A DNA stretch of 64,000 nt, taken from Struthio camelus (taxonomy: Eukaryota > Chordata > Aves > Struthioniformes > Struthionidae). The DNA is taken from NCBI RefSeq assembly GCF_040807025.1, contig NC_090952.1, positions 3,100,001 to 3,164,000 of the forward strand, written 5' to 3'. Shown piece after piece: positions 11,301-22,702 of this stretch (positions are counted from its first letter, which is position 1; each line of letters begins with the position of its first letter). Made by a program: the position numbers and the translations under genes. The notes under the pieces are model-generated. The model ran no database searches and had not been told where the DNA came from. It saw nothing but the letters and a program-made list of their open reading frames with translations.

Positions 11301-14300
11301 GCACTGGGGCGGGAGGGAGCCAGTAGCAAAATTCCCCTTGAATTTATTAGTTTCTGATTTCTCTCAGACTTGTCAAGACACAAATGCCCTGAATGCCCTC
11401 TTTTAAGAGTAATCCTGACTTATGCAATGAATCCTATTTGCATTTTTTGATGGGAGAGGAAACACTAAAGGGGCTCATTAGATCAAAAGTTTGCTTGGAC
11501 AAAGCTGTCTTCGTTCACTGGTACTGTGATGTTGCAACCACGGCCTGAAGACCTGCTGTTTTAGGTGATGCATGGTACCATAAAGCATAATAGAGAATAT
11601 TTTATAGACATTTGATCAGTATTTATGTTGGAATTTCCAGGGGTTATCACATTACAGTAACAGCACTTACAGGAATGAGAAATTGCATTTTCCAGCAAGC
11701 ATAACATTATGGATTTGTCTAATAACCTATTTTTCCTCAGCCAAGGAAGTGGAATGTGAACGCCTGATAAAACGTATGGACTTGGTTAAGAAATAAACGT
11801 GAGGGCACAAGAACAGATTTGACCTACTTCTATGAAATCCCGTAACTAATGCCAGCAAGCCCTTGTCGAGAGGTTTGTCTCCACGCACCTGAGGATGTCA
11901 TTAAGAGGTTGCATCGTGTGGGTGAGCATGCTATCCCTGCCTTCTAATAGCACATATAAGATTTTATGTCCTATATGTTTTCAGCATCCTCACTCCTACA
12001 CCGCTTGCCTCATCTGCTAGATAACACTGAATCCCTGACAGCCATCACTAGGCTATTGCTAAAGGACTGGGTCGTCTCCTTCAGAGAGAGTCTGATAACG
12101 TGGCGTGGCAGCGCAGAAAAAGGGTAGATTTCAGCACTGCTTTTCTCCTCCACAGTGACTGATTTAGACTAATCATTTCCAAGTGAACATATCCAGCAGC
12201 TGGGCAGGTTCTGATGGTCTGGTTTTCACACTGCTCTGCCTTGCATGAGGCATGTTTTGATGAGCGGGGGGTGGGATGAATGAATGAAACTATCATCCCC
12301 AGAACACTGCCTTGCAGCGCCTCACGCCAGTGCTTTTGAGACGCCGGAGCTGTATGCTGGGTGTTTTACCAAATGCTGACTAATGCACAGCAGTGAATCA
12401 CACACAGACTTCTCGTTCTTCCTGTTAGAATTATTGTAAGCAATAATATGAATGACCTGGAATAAAACTAATGTTAATGGAAGATAGTATAGCTAGGTAT
12501 TAGGGGACGCTAATAACCAAAGCTTAACCACTGGATTCACTGTTTCCAAGTTTACCTCCAATGCATGATGGCAAGTGGTGTACTAAGACCTTTCCTTTAA
12601 GGAAGACAAACAAAGAAAAAGAAGGTCGTAAAAATCAATGCCTAAATTTAATGGTGGCTCATTTAAATTAAAATGCAAGGTTTATCCGTTTGCTATAGAG
12701 ATGGAATTAATGATAACAAATGACGACAGACAACAGAGGAAGTTTGGTAAACAGATTTTCATGAATAATATCTACTGAACTGGATAAAATAAGGGAGCAG
12801 AAATGCAGTTTAGGGGACCCTTGATATCACCAGAAACTCCTCCAGAAGAAAGTATTCCAGCTTGGGTAACTCAGATAAGTATTGACAACAATCATTTGTT
12901 ATTTCTGTCTCCCTAGGCTAGCACAGAAGAATAAATGGATTATTATCCATTCCAACCATGTGGATATTGTTAACAGTATCTAGCTTAGCTTTGCTTTGGT
13001 TATTTCTGTGGGTGTATTTTTTTTTTTTTGTATGTGCATGTGTGAAAAGGGTAAGAGAGACCAATTTAGATTAATTGCCATGGCTGAAGTTCAAGAGAAG
13101 ACAAAAACGTAAACCAACTGAAGTAATAACATCAAATGGATGTTTCTCCTGTAAGGATGGCTTTATTATTAATACCTCTATTAACAGCGATCAGGATAAT
13201 AGATCACCAGTATTCCTTTTCTTGGCACTCCTTTCTCTTCTGCTACTCTGGTCCCTCCAAACAGTTTCTGTTTCCAGTATTATAAGAACGATAGGCTCTA
13301 AGTCCTTCCAGCGGCTTCCTTGAAGTAAGCAGGTTCAAGTATTGTTTGTACTTTCAGGGCAAAGGTCCTTCACCACTGATGTTTTATGTGGTTGTTATAT
13401 TCTGGATTTTGCTCTCGCAAGTTATATCCTTGTTCCAGTACCGAGCTACAAAAATAGCTTTGCTATAGCAGAGAGTTGGGGTTACGCATACACTAGCAGC
13501 GACATGGTACTACACGGTAATACCACAGCCCACAACACGCATAGCACAGTACTTGGACAAAACAGTCCTAGGACACCAGCCGTATTGCTGAAAGAGAGTT
13601 TCCATTAAAAACTGCTAAATGCCACTTCTGATTTGTGCCATGATGCGCCTGAGCCCAGTTCTGATTGGATGTGCAGAGCAGCAAGCTCCTTTTGGTAAAG
13701 CAAAGTTTTCAACTTCAAAGTGTATTCCTTTTTGTGAAGACCATTGTCTACTGCCTATGCTTTTTCCAGACTTCAAAAGACGGTTCTCGGATCAGACGAC
13801 TTCCTTGCAATGATTGATGCCTTGCTGCTATTTTCCCAAGACAGGAACACTGTAGTTGTACATCTTTACAGTTTACTAGTCATCTCCTCAGGAACAAAAA
13901 TCCCTTTGTCATCAACTCGATGAGTGAGTATATACATCCTGTGCATACAGTGCTTTGGGGTGCCCATAGTCGAGGGACCTCTGGCTTCCACTGTGTGTAA
14001 TTTTTCTGCTCTTCCTCGAGCAAGGACGCACGCAGGTGCAGTCCTCCTGGTCCCAGCTTTGAAAAGCTCCACCTAATGGGTGCAGTTTGTCCAAGTACAG
14101 TGTGCTGTGGAAAGCTTTTGTAGACTTAAGTGATTTACCTGGGCTTCTCATAGCTCTCCAAACGTGTCTTTTGTAAGTGCGCAAAGTTGCATCTGCCTGT
14201 ATAAGTCTAATTTTCTGTGTTACATAGAGCTGCTGCTTTGTACGTTGATGATCTGTTAATCGTGACAGAGAATAGCAAGAGGGACATCTATCCTTAGTGA

Positions 14301-14559
14301 GAGAAACAGGGTTTCTCCTCTTTGGAGGTGGAGGCAGCTTTACATTAGATCCATTTCTTGCTTCTGCTCTCTTGGTTTGTGTCCGTTTTGCTGTTCTCAA
14401 AGTTCAGTCACCCAGTTCAACTTAAAAGGGAGTATAATACCTTTCCCCTTTATGTGTGTACATATATATATACACACATACGTGTGTACATGTGAATGAT
14501 AACAAAATGAACCAAACAACGAAAGGAAAGCTAAGCAAAGCATAGTCAACTGTATCGAC
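8317..14559. other. Intergenic single-copy DNA, no supported gene
   Basis: AT-moderate DNA with only short, unrelated open frames and no recognised protein motif, RNA gene or transposon. A minus-strand frame at 13912-14400 is the only longer one; it is discussed as a finding. A short TA/CA microsatellite that can fold back on itself lies at about 14452-14495. Confidence 0.6.
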
Positions 14560-15960
14560 AGGGCTGGAGCGCATGGCATCGTCTTCTGTGCTGCCGCGGC
14601 GGACGGAAATAACAAGTAAAAGAGGGTGGTGCCGCCGCGCGCTGGGACCGCACGGGGCAGCCTCTGCCTGGAGCGCGTATTTGACCTTCCCTCGGTTTTG
14701 ATCTCGCCTTCAGGCCCCAAGGGCTCGGCTGGTGCCCGGGCCGTCGCCCTCGTGGGCGCAGACACCCCGGAGCTGTGGAGAGGCGGGCGGCAGGCTGGCC
14801 CACAAGCGGGCTTTCGGCTGGGGCTCGGGGGGGGGCTGAGGCCAGGCGCTGGTTTGGGGAGGGTGCTGGGCAGCGGGAGGTGAGCGGAGCCGCGCTGTGG
14901 CCGGGGCTGGGCTTCCCGATCTGCAGCAAGCGCGGACGAGGGGAAGGGGAGAGGAGGAGGCGCTGAGGGAGCGGGGGGCAGCTATTGCCTCTCAAACTGC
15001 CCTACAGACGCTTTCAACCCTCGGTTCTCCATCTTTGACTCCCTAGAAGAGCGATAACACTTAATTAGCTTCCCTCTGCTTCAAACCTATCACCTTTTGG
15101 AAGCTTCTCCTAGATACCTTCTACCCTTGGACGGCTGCCTCAAAGAAAATGCCTGAAAGGTACAACTGCATCGCTAGGTTAGCGGCTTCTGCTCTGCCGG
15201 GCGCCCTTCTTTGGGGGTTACCCTGCACGATGAGCCCAACCATTAGGCTACCGCAGCTTCAGAGCCCTTTTCCAAAGCTGTAGCTGCCATCGATGGAACC
15301 ACCTCTCTGCATGTGACTGGAGGCTACGTTACTCCTGATGCCTAAACAGCTTCCTTGAGGTTAGTTGCTCAGGCGCTGTCGTGGTTCGCGTTGGTTTCTT
15401 TGCTTTCATTAACCTCGCGTGCGCTCCGTACGTGGGCATCTCTAGTCCTTCCCGCTCTTACAGCAGTTTTGGTAACTAAAGACGGTAATTAATAGCGCCC
15501 ATCGTCCCACGGGCCGAGGCAACGCACTTCTCCTTCCCCGAGGACCTGCCTCAAGGCCGGGCTGTCCCCTGCAGCGCCACTGGGGCTCCCGGAGCCGCTC
15601 CGTGCCTCTCCCTCAGCCTCCCGGGCTGCTCAGGCCCTTCCCGGCCCCCAGCGTCCTCTGCCCGCCGCCTGGCAAGAGCACCTGCCGCCGGGCCGGGCGC
15701 CCCCGCGCACGCCTGACCCCCCTCCGCCGCGGTGCCGCCCGGCTCGCGCAGCCCGGGGACGCTGGCAGCAGGAGCCGAAGCCCGGTTACAGCCAGCCGGT
15801 TTCAGGGAGCCCTTAACGGTGCCCTCGGTTCGCAGGGGTCCGTGCCGCTCGCCGTGTCCCCGGGAAGAGCATCGCTCCCTTCCTGCCGGTGCTTGGTGGC
15901 GATTTCAGAGGCCTCTTGGTCCTTACTGGGCTTGTATTTTTCTGGAGATAAGATCTATAA
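14560..15960. promoter_or_regulatory. CpG island without a clear gene start
   Basis: Base composition jumps to high G+C with many CpGs (strongest at 14620-14990 and 15530-15930) between AT-richer flanks. Bird CpG islands of this size usually mark promoters. No start codon followed by a convincing splice donor and known protein was found on either strand. It lies 1.4 kb upstream of the first recognisable POLB pseudogene exon, so it may be the old promoter of that copy, or it may serve an unrecognised transcript. Confidence 0.55.
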
Positions 15961-17377
15961 ATGATCCTGAAGTTAACTTGTGGGTTTTTTTCCCGCCCTT
16001 CTTCTGATATTTAAGATGGAGCGGGTGCTAAGGTAGCTGAGAAGATGGATTTTTTTTGGGGGGGGGGGTGTCAGGTGGACAATTGCACGAGTCGGCAAAG
16101 GTGGGTTTCCTCCCCTTGCGCTCTGCTCTTTAATAGTTGCTCTTCTTTGTACTTCGTGGGGTAGGCTGCTTACTTCGTGAATCTTCCGTCGTCGCTGGAG
16201 GGACTCACGTCCAGCCTGAAACGGACGGACAGGTGGAGTAGAAAGCGGGGAATAGGACGCTCAGCAAAAGCCTCAAAACTAACGATTTCTGGGAATACTT
16301 TACGTTCTTTCATCAATGCAAACAACGGCTTTTGTGAGAAATGGAAGTTCGGCTCTGCAAGTCTGCAGGTCCGCGTTGTAACTGTGCTGCTCACCTGAGC
16401 AGAGGCCGTTAGGGCAGCTAGTTTTCAGGCTAAGTGCCTAGAGCTTTCTTCTGATACACGGTATTACCTGTGGTCCTATTTCGCGTTGAACTCACGGTAA
16501 GCCTCCAAAGCACAACCTAACCAGGGTGCTTCATTTTCTAGAAATTCCTTCCGTTATTGCAAGTGGATTAGAGCGGGGTTAGTTTTGTTTGGCTGGGCTT
16601 GGAGTGTCAGCAAGTATGTGGCGCTCCCTGGCTGCAGTGCCACCGCCAGCGTTTTTTCCTCAGTGGTTTTGGTGCTGGAGAGATAATGAACGTGCTGGCT
16701 GGTGGGGCAGGCAGCGCGCCATCCTCTCACCCGGCCTGTTTTCCTCTGCAGTCAAGCAGCATGCTGGCAGTCCATGTTTTCTGCAGCTCTCTGGGTAGAT
16801 ATTTCCAGAGCTCTACTTGGCTGGCTCGCAAGCTCCGTTTGGCTTTTGGCAACGTAGGTCACCTCTGACCGTGGGTGAGGGACCTTTTCCTGCTTATTGC
16901 TGATGGACTGAGTTTTGTCAAGTAACTTTTGTGGTTTCGGAGGTCTATGTAAATAGGCACCAGTTGGTCATATTACGCCCACCACATAGCAGCTTTTCAG
17001 ATACAGGGAAAAGAATATGCAGTGACGCCATCTCCCAAGACCTGTCAAATTTACAATTGTGAGTTTGCAGTTGCTTCGTGAGATGCTGTTTTTTAAGCTT
17101 TATTTGTGAAGTGTCAGTAATATAAATGGTGCTATTTCTTCTGATTTGCCTGTAGTTGACTAAAATTTTGAGATGCTGTCCTTACCACTGTTTCAGCCAA
17201 TTTTATTTTTATACATGCAGATATTCTGCGAAAAGAATCCCAAGGGAAGAAACGCTGCAAATGCACATCAGAACATTTGAATGCATTTGCAAATGCACAT
17301 GGTCATCCAGGACATATGCTAGTGAATGCAAATGAATGACTGACCTCTTGAGTGACTCATCTTCCCTCTTTCCATAG

Positions 17378-20300
17378 GAAATCGTGCTGGAAGAGGTAAA
17401 GAAACTGGATACAAACTATATTGCTATGGTCTATGGCAGTTATAAATGAGACTGGGCTCTGTGATATTGTTGTGTTTATTTTGAGCTAATAAGATGGTGA
17501 ATTTACTGATATGTATATGACCTGAAAATTGCTAGCATGGCTTTTTGTCTTAATATATGTTGCTCCTTTTGAGAGTCAGTTTATGCTGGAATCCTGTCCT
17601 CTGTTTTAATATCAACCTGGCTAGCTGGCTCAGTGATGAAACACCCAGAAAAATAATAGCTTTTTTTTTTCTATCTATAATGAGTAGAATGAATTGTTCA
17701 TTTTATTTTATCTTACGGGCATCTATACTTCATTACTCCCACGTATAGGAGGAAGTTCTTGGGTGCTTTCTGAGATACGGGGTGATGCTAAGTCTTGTTG
17801 TTTGATGGAAAAGCAGCGTCCTTACTTGAAGATCACTTTTTCACAAATGTCTTGGATAATCACTGACTGTTTTCTATTAGAATAACGCTAATTAGAAAAA
17901 CACAGTAAGAGCAGGGTAGATGAATGTCCTTCATTGCTATTGTAGTTTTTAATCGATGATGCACACTGGAGTTCAGACACAATGCTTAAATGTTAGCTGG
18001 TCTCGGTAGAATGGACAGCAGTGTTCACATAGAGGGATTTTTCTTTGCTTGTTGCTTTCCTAGGCATGGAGTCAAACAGGCATACGGATAGTCTCCTGAG
18101 TTTCAAACCTAAATCACCCAAACAGGTATGTGTCTTTGTGTTACCATGGATGACTACCATGCCCTACTATCAGAAGGGGGCATGTGCTTAAATTCTGCAG
18201 AAGATGCACAATCTCAGATATGAATTGCCAGCTTCTTGCATCTTGCTTTGTTATTGTAGCAATAACCTATTTATTTTGAAGAGTCAGAGTCACTTCTCCT
18301 GTGTATGTATTTTAGGCTTTGTTCATCTTGCAGAAATATTTAGTGTGTTTACTCTTACCCTTCCTTCCTTCCCACTCCGCACCCTGCAACATTGTACACT
18401 TTTACAACCTGTAATTGAACCAAGTGGCTGAATGAAGAAGTGAATGAAGGCAAACTAAGTATCTCTTTACGTAGCCACAACCAGTTGGAGGAGAAACATA
18501 CACCCTCCTGTGGTTTGTAATCTCTCTGGGCTAACTCTGGGGACATTCTAATAAAATATTTTAGCTTTTGCACCACTGCTATAGATTAATTACTTTGAAA
18601 GTTCAAAACTCAAATTAAGAAACAAGTTTTCTCATTTCTAATGAGAGCAGTCTGATGACACAGATTCCAGTGGAAAATTTTTCCTAACGGTTTCCCAGTT
18701 GCAATTTTGTTACCTTTTCTCAGTATTGCTGTAATGCTTTCCCTCAGTCAGATTTCATAGAGAAGAACACAGAGAGCGACCTACAGTACTTAGGCTAGTC
18801 ACTGTTTAGTAAACAAGTAAGAAAGCCTTGTTATTTGTGAATTTTATTTACTTATCTTTGTCACCGTTCATAGCCAAAACCTTTGCATCAAGTTGTGCAA
18901 GAACTGGAAAAAGTCTGCTCTGTCACAGATATGCAGCCTAAAGGTGAAACCAAATTCATGGTAAGGGGTCTTTTGGGAGCTTAGGGATGTGGGGGGATTA
19001 CATCTCATGACAGAAGCTAGGACCTATACAAAATGTGGTGTTTAGACCGTCAGAGCTGTGGGGGGGTTTAATAACTTTTTGGCAGCTAAGTACTTAGTGA
19101 ATTTCTCCTGTAAAGATCTCAGTATTAGAAAATCTGCAGGTATTTTTGTAGTTGTTCCTGTATGTTTCGTAGCTGAATCCCACTGAAATCACATTCATGA
19201 CAATGTTGACCATATCTCTATTTTACCTAACGTTTCCCCATAAGCTCGGCACTACCTGATTTCTTCAGCTGCACTGTTACTCCCCTTGTTACTCTGTCCC
19301 AAATATCTTGAAAAATGATCTGATTTCAGGCGCACCTTTACCTTGTTTTGTCTAATGCTTAATGTACTTTTGTGAGAAAATCCTTTTCTGAGGATTTTGT
19401 TGCACAGTGAGGTTAGAGGATACGTTGGTAGACTTGGGACATAATACGGAACGTGGGAGGCATCTAGTGAGCACAGTGAATTATAGGAAGTGTAGGTGTT
19501 GCATTTTGTTAGGTCCCTTGCTCACAGTACAGCTTTTTTTAAACGTGTACATTGCGCATTGTCTTGCTTCACTTAAGTTTTCTTAACAGCTGCAGGTATC
19601 CTGGTCAAATAGCCTTGGTGAAAATGTGAGCACCAGTGTTCAAAATTGCTTCTAATATGTAGGAGTTGAAGGGGGTCTAACCTAAGGGACTGTGATAATC
19701 CTAAAAAAAAAAAGGTCAAGTTCACTGGAAAAGCCTCCCTGGCTTAGCTGGACAAACTAAAAAGAACTGTCTCCAGTTGTAAAGCAGGGGTGGAGGTGAA
19801 GCAGCAGTATGTGTACCTTACCACTATTAGGTGAAGAATTTCCATTCCTGGTCTTTTGTCAGCGCACGCTTTTTATCTGTTAAAGAGTACTCCTAGTAAC
19901 AGGAGTGACATTAGGTTAGCTTCCCCAAATCCTTTGCCATTTGTACTAGTTTTACCTTTGAAAAGATGAAAACGTCCGTTCTTTTGGCACATTTTATTGT
20001 GACTGACTAAATTTCTCAGGACAATTACAGCTTCAGAGTTCACGTGGGAATAACTCCTCTCATTCTTGCCTGTCAGTTTGAGTGTGCATGCTGTATTGAT
20101 TTAAAGTTCAGTGTGCATCTGTGAGCTAAAGCAGAGGCACTTGGCATCCCAGTTTGCATTCAGAGTTCTACAAGCTGGTTAATAGTTTGAACATTCGCTC
20201 TGTGTAATCCTGTCGGGTTTAAGAAATGGTTCTGTAATAGTTCTTGTCTTCAAAGTGGAAGATTAAGAAAGGAGTGCTGCAGAAAACAGAAATGCAATGG

Positions 20301-22702
20301 CCGCTGAGACTCTGAGAAGGGCAAGTCTCAGTCTGGAGACAGACTGCATAACTTGACAAGCACAAGCAGCGTCAAGCTTTCAAAATAAAGCTAAGAATAG
20401 AAGGGGAAATCTCAGCATGAAGCTGGAAGATATATCTCCAATTGGGACTGTCTACTGTGTAAACATTTCTAATGATTCGTTATGGTTCATTTCTTCCCCC
20501 GGTTACTGCAGTATCATCTTAGGTGGTCACAGACTAGACATAAAACAACAAAGCTTAAAAGTGGATTACATAGAGATTACAAAGCAGTTTGATATGGAAA
20601 GTGTCAGAAGAGATCTCAAGGAAGAGCTTCTCATTTTTTACTTCTATCAGCTCGAGCTTTATCAGCATTTCCCTTAAGCTGCTGTGATCTGCTTATGCTT
20701 GTGCATTGTTAGCAGCCTGATGATAATTACGGCAGAGGAACAGAAGCTGGGAAGTCTTGTGGTCCTTCCTGCTTGAATACCTACCAGTTTAAGAAGTAGT
20801 TGTAAACTAAGTTGAACTCCAGCCCTCGTAGCAGCATAAAATAGTGATTAACAGTACTATATGACATCCAAATGTTCTTCTAAAATATTTAATCAGTTCA
20901 GCAGGGATTTAACTTTGCTCTCCAGTATGACAGGTGATCAGCCCCAAATCCAGACATTCATTGACCTTAATGAACGTGGATTTCAGTAACTTGCTAAACG
21001 CAGCCTTGCACTCAGGCCAAGCAACAGAATTACGGTGCAGACAAGCTGTATTAGCATGGTGTTGCTGAAATCTTTAAGGATGTTTTTTGATGTGTTTTGC
21101 TTTTCGTTTTCGGTTTATCGTAACGCGTGTGTGCCATAAATCCCTCTGAGATTTCTAAACTCTGTATTACTCTCTCTCCTATTTAACAAGCACCATCTAT
21201 TATTAGCCTCTCAAGAATGCATGTGCTCATAGAAGTACATGTATTTAGAATGTGCATTTCAAAAAGTGGCAGTGGTGGAGATCAATCTAACCCTCTGAGA
21301 CTACCTCAAACCCATTTAATTTTATTTTGAATACCTTGCCTTCTTTGCTTCCTCATGGAGTTTCTGTTAGCTGCCAAATAAAGAAGATGGAACAGCCTAT
21401 CCACATAGGACTGTATCCAGCAAACCTAAAAGATATACTAGATCTCTACTATGCCACAGGCATTTGCTTAAAATTGTGCATTCACATGTCTATTTCCGTG
21501 CTCAAAACGGAGCATTTAATAGGTAGCCAATTCCTTTGGGTAGTATGGAAGCCACTGAACAGCTGCCAATCTCTTATGATGGGTTAACAGCAAGAACGCT
21601 GTCTTTCAACTCAAGACTGCAAAACATCTAGTTTCAGAATTATGACCTGCTTTGTCATGCTGCTTTGACAGTTGTTCTTAGGAGGTATGCAAGCCCCACA
21701 GTCATGCAGCGGTTGAACACCAATAGTTTATAGTTGTGCTGTACTTTTCTTTAATAAGCAATTCATTCTTGCACCAGGCTTCTGGGAAAAGAAGGTGCAC
21801 AGCATCCCAGAACATGTGCACTTAAATGGGCGATAAATCTAGAAAGTCGTCTGAACAGCCAAATTCCAAGTGGCTTGCAACTTTATTTTGTCTTCAATAA
21901 TTTATATTTTTCTTTCTCTCTTATTCCAGGCTCACCTCCCGAAGATCAGTATTACTGCAGTGTACTGTATTTCATAAGCAGTGATATATTTGATAGGAAA
22001 TAAGAACTCATGCTCTGAAAACGGGCTTCACACGCAACAAGCGTACAAGTCATCCCTAGGCATCACCGGTCAGTTCAGGCCTCCGCGCAGAACATTCTTT
22101 CTAGTTATATGCTGTGTGATCTTAAATTTGTTTCTTAACGTATTACCAAGGCCTCGGGTAACGCTGTAGTTTACTAAATTTTTCATTGGAGTACAAAAAC
22201 AGTTACCTCACCCAGTTAAAGTACTTCAGAAAGTTTTATTATTGACCTAAAGAATGGGTCTTTGAGTGCTATGCATAGCACGCATTTGTTTTCCTATTCT
22301 TTTAACAAGATTATTGATGTCCTTGAGTTACTTTTGCAGGAATGGGGGGGGGGGGGGGGGGGGGGAGAGACTGGCTATTTATTTCTCTTGCTTTAAATCT
22401 CCCTAAGCATATATAACCTTAAAGGTAATTAAGATGCCTTATTTCCTTTGGCTTGAAATGGAATTAATATGTAAATACCTTTAAGACGATATGAGAAGGC
22501 ACGTGCCAATCTGTTTGCTTGCAAGAGTTTGTATTAATCTCGTAATGCAGTTGGCCGCTCAGGGCAGTACAGAACTTCTACCTTTAAATCTCATTTTTAA
22601 CGTGCTTGCAGGAGTTGCTGGGAAGCCCCACCACTGGAACGTGAAGACATTTTTGACTGCATCCAGTGGAAGTACCGAGAGCCAAAGGATCAGACTGAAT
22701 AA
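17378..22702 (+). pseudogene. POLB: DNA polymerase beta pseudogene, intron-containing, 3' half
   Basis: Exon-like blocks match vertebrate POLB in order, with introns kept. They are 17378-17450 (EIVLEEVKKLDTNYIAMVYG), 18064-18125 (..DSLLSFKPKSPKQ), 18874-18960 (PKPLHQVVQELEKV through KGETKFM), a doubtful remnant near 19589-19655, 21930-22068 (DQYYCSVLYFISSDIF..) and 22612-22702 (EDIFDCIQWKYREPK.. then TAA). POLB is the base-excision-repair gap-filling polymerase, normally about 335 aa; these blocks cover the palm and thumb only. Damage seen: the first block ends in TGA where an Arg codon is expected, and its donor GT is gone. The second lacks three codons, and the first Asp of the DMD metal-binding motif reads His. 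There are frameshifts in the last two blocks and an in-frame TAG in the fifth. The lyase-domain exons were not found upstream. Retained introns mean DNA-level duplication or decay in place, not retroposition. Confidence 0.85.
22344..22365 (+). repeat. Poly(G) run, 22 bp
   Basis: An uninterrupted run of 22 G lies within an intron-like interval of the POLB pseudogene. Its length is prone to sequencing or assembly error. Confidence 0.9.

Noticed and set aside
17221-17340. Short spaced repeats (GCAAATGCACAT twice) considered as a CRISPR-like array
   Set aside because: Only two copies with no regular spacers, in vertebrate DNA; better read as transcription-factor sites.
20020-20125. Possible exon DNYSFRVHVG.. 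after a TTTCTCAG acceptor
   Set aside because: First considered as a continuation of the gene at 18064, but it does not match POLB and has no convincing donor.
20417-20677. Plus-strand 86-aa open frame starting MKLEDISPIG
   Set aside because: It lies between POLB pseudogene blocks, matches no POLB exon, and lacks good splice sites or a promoter; chance length.
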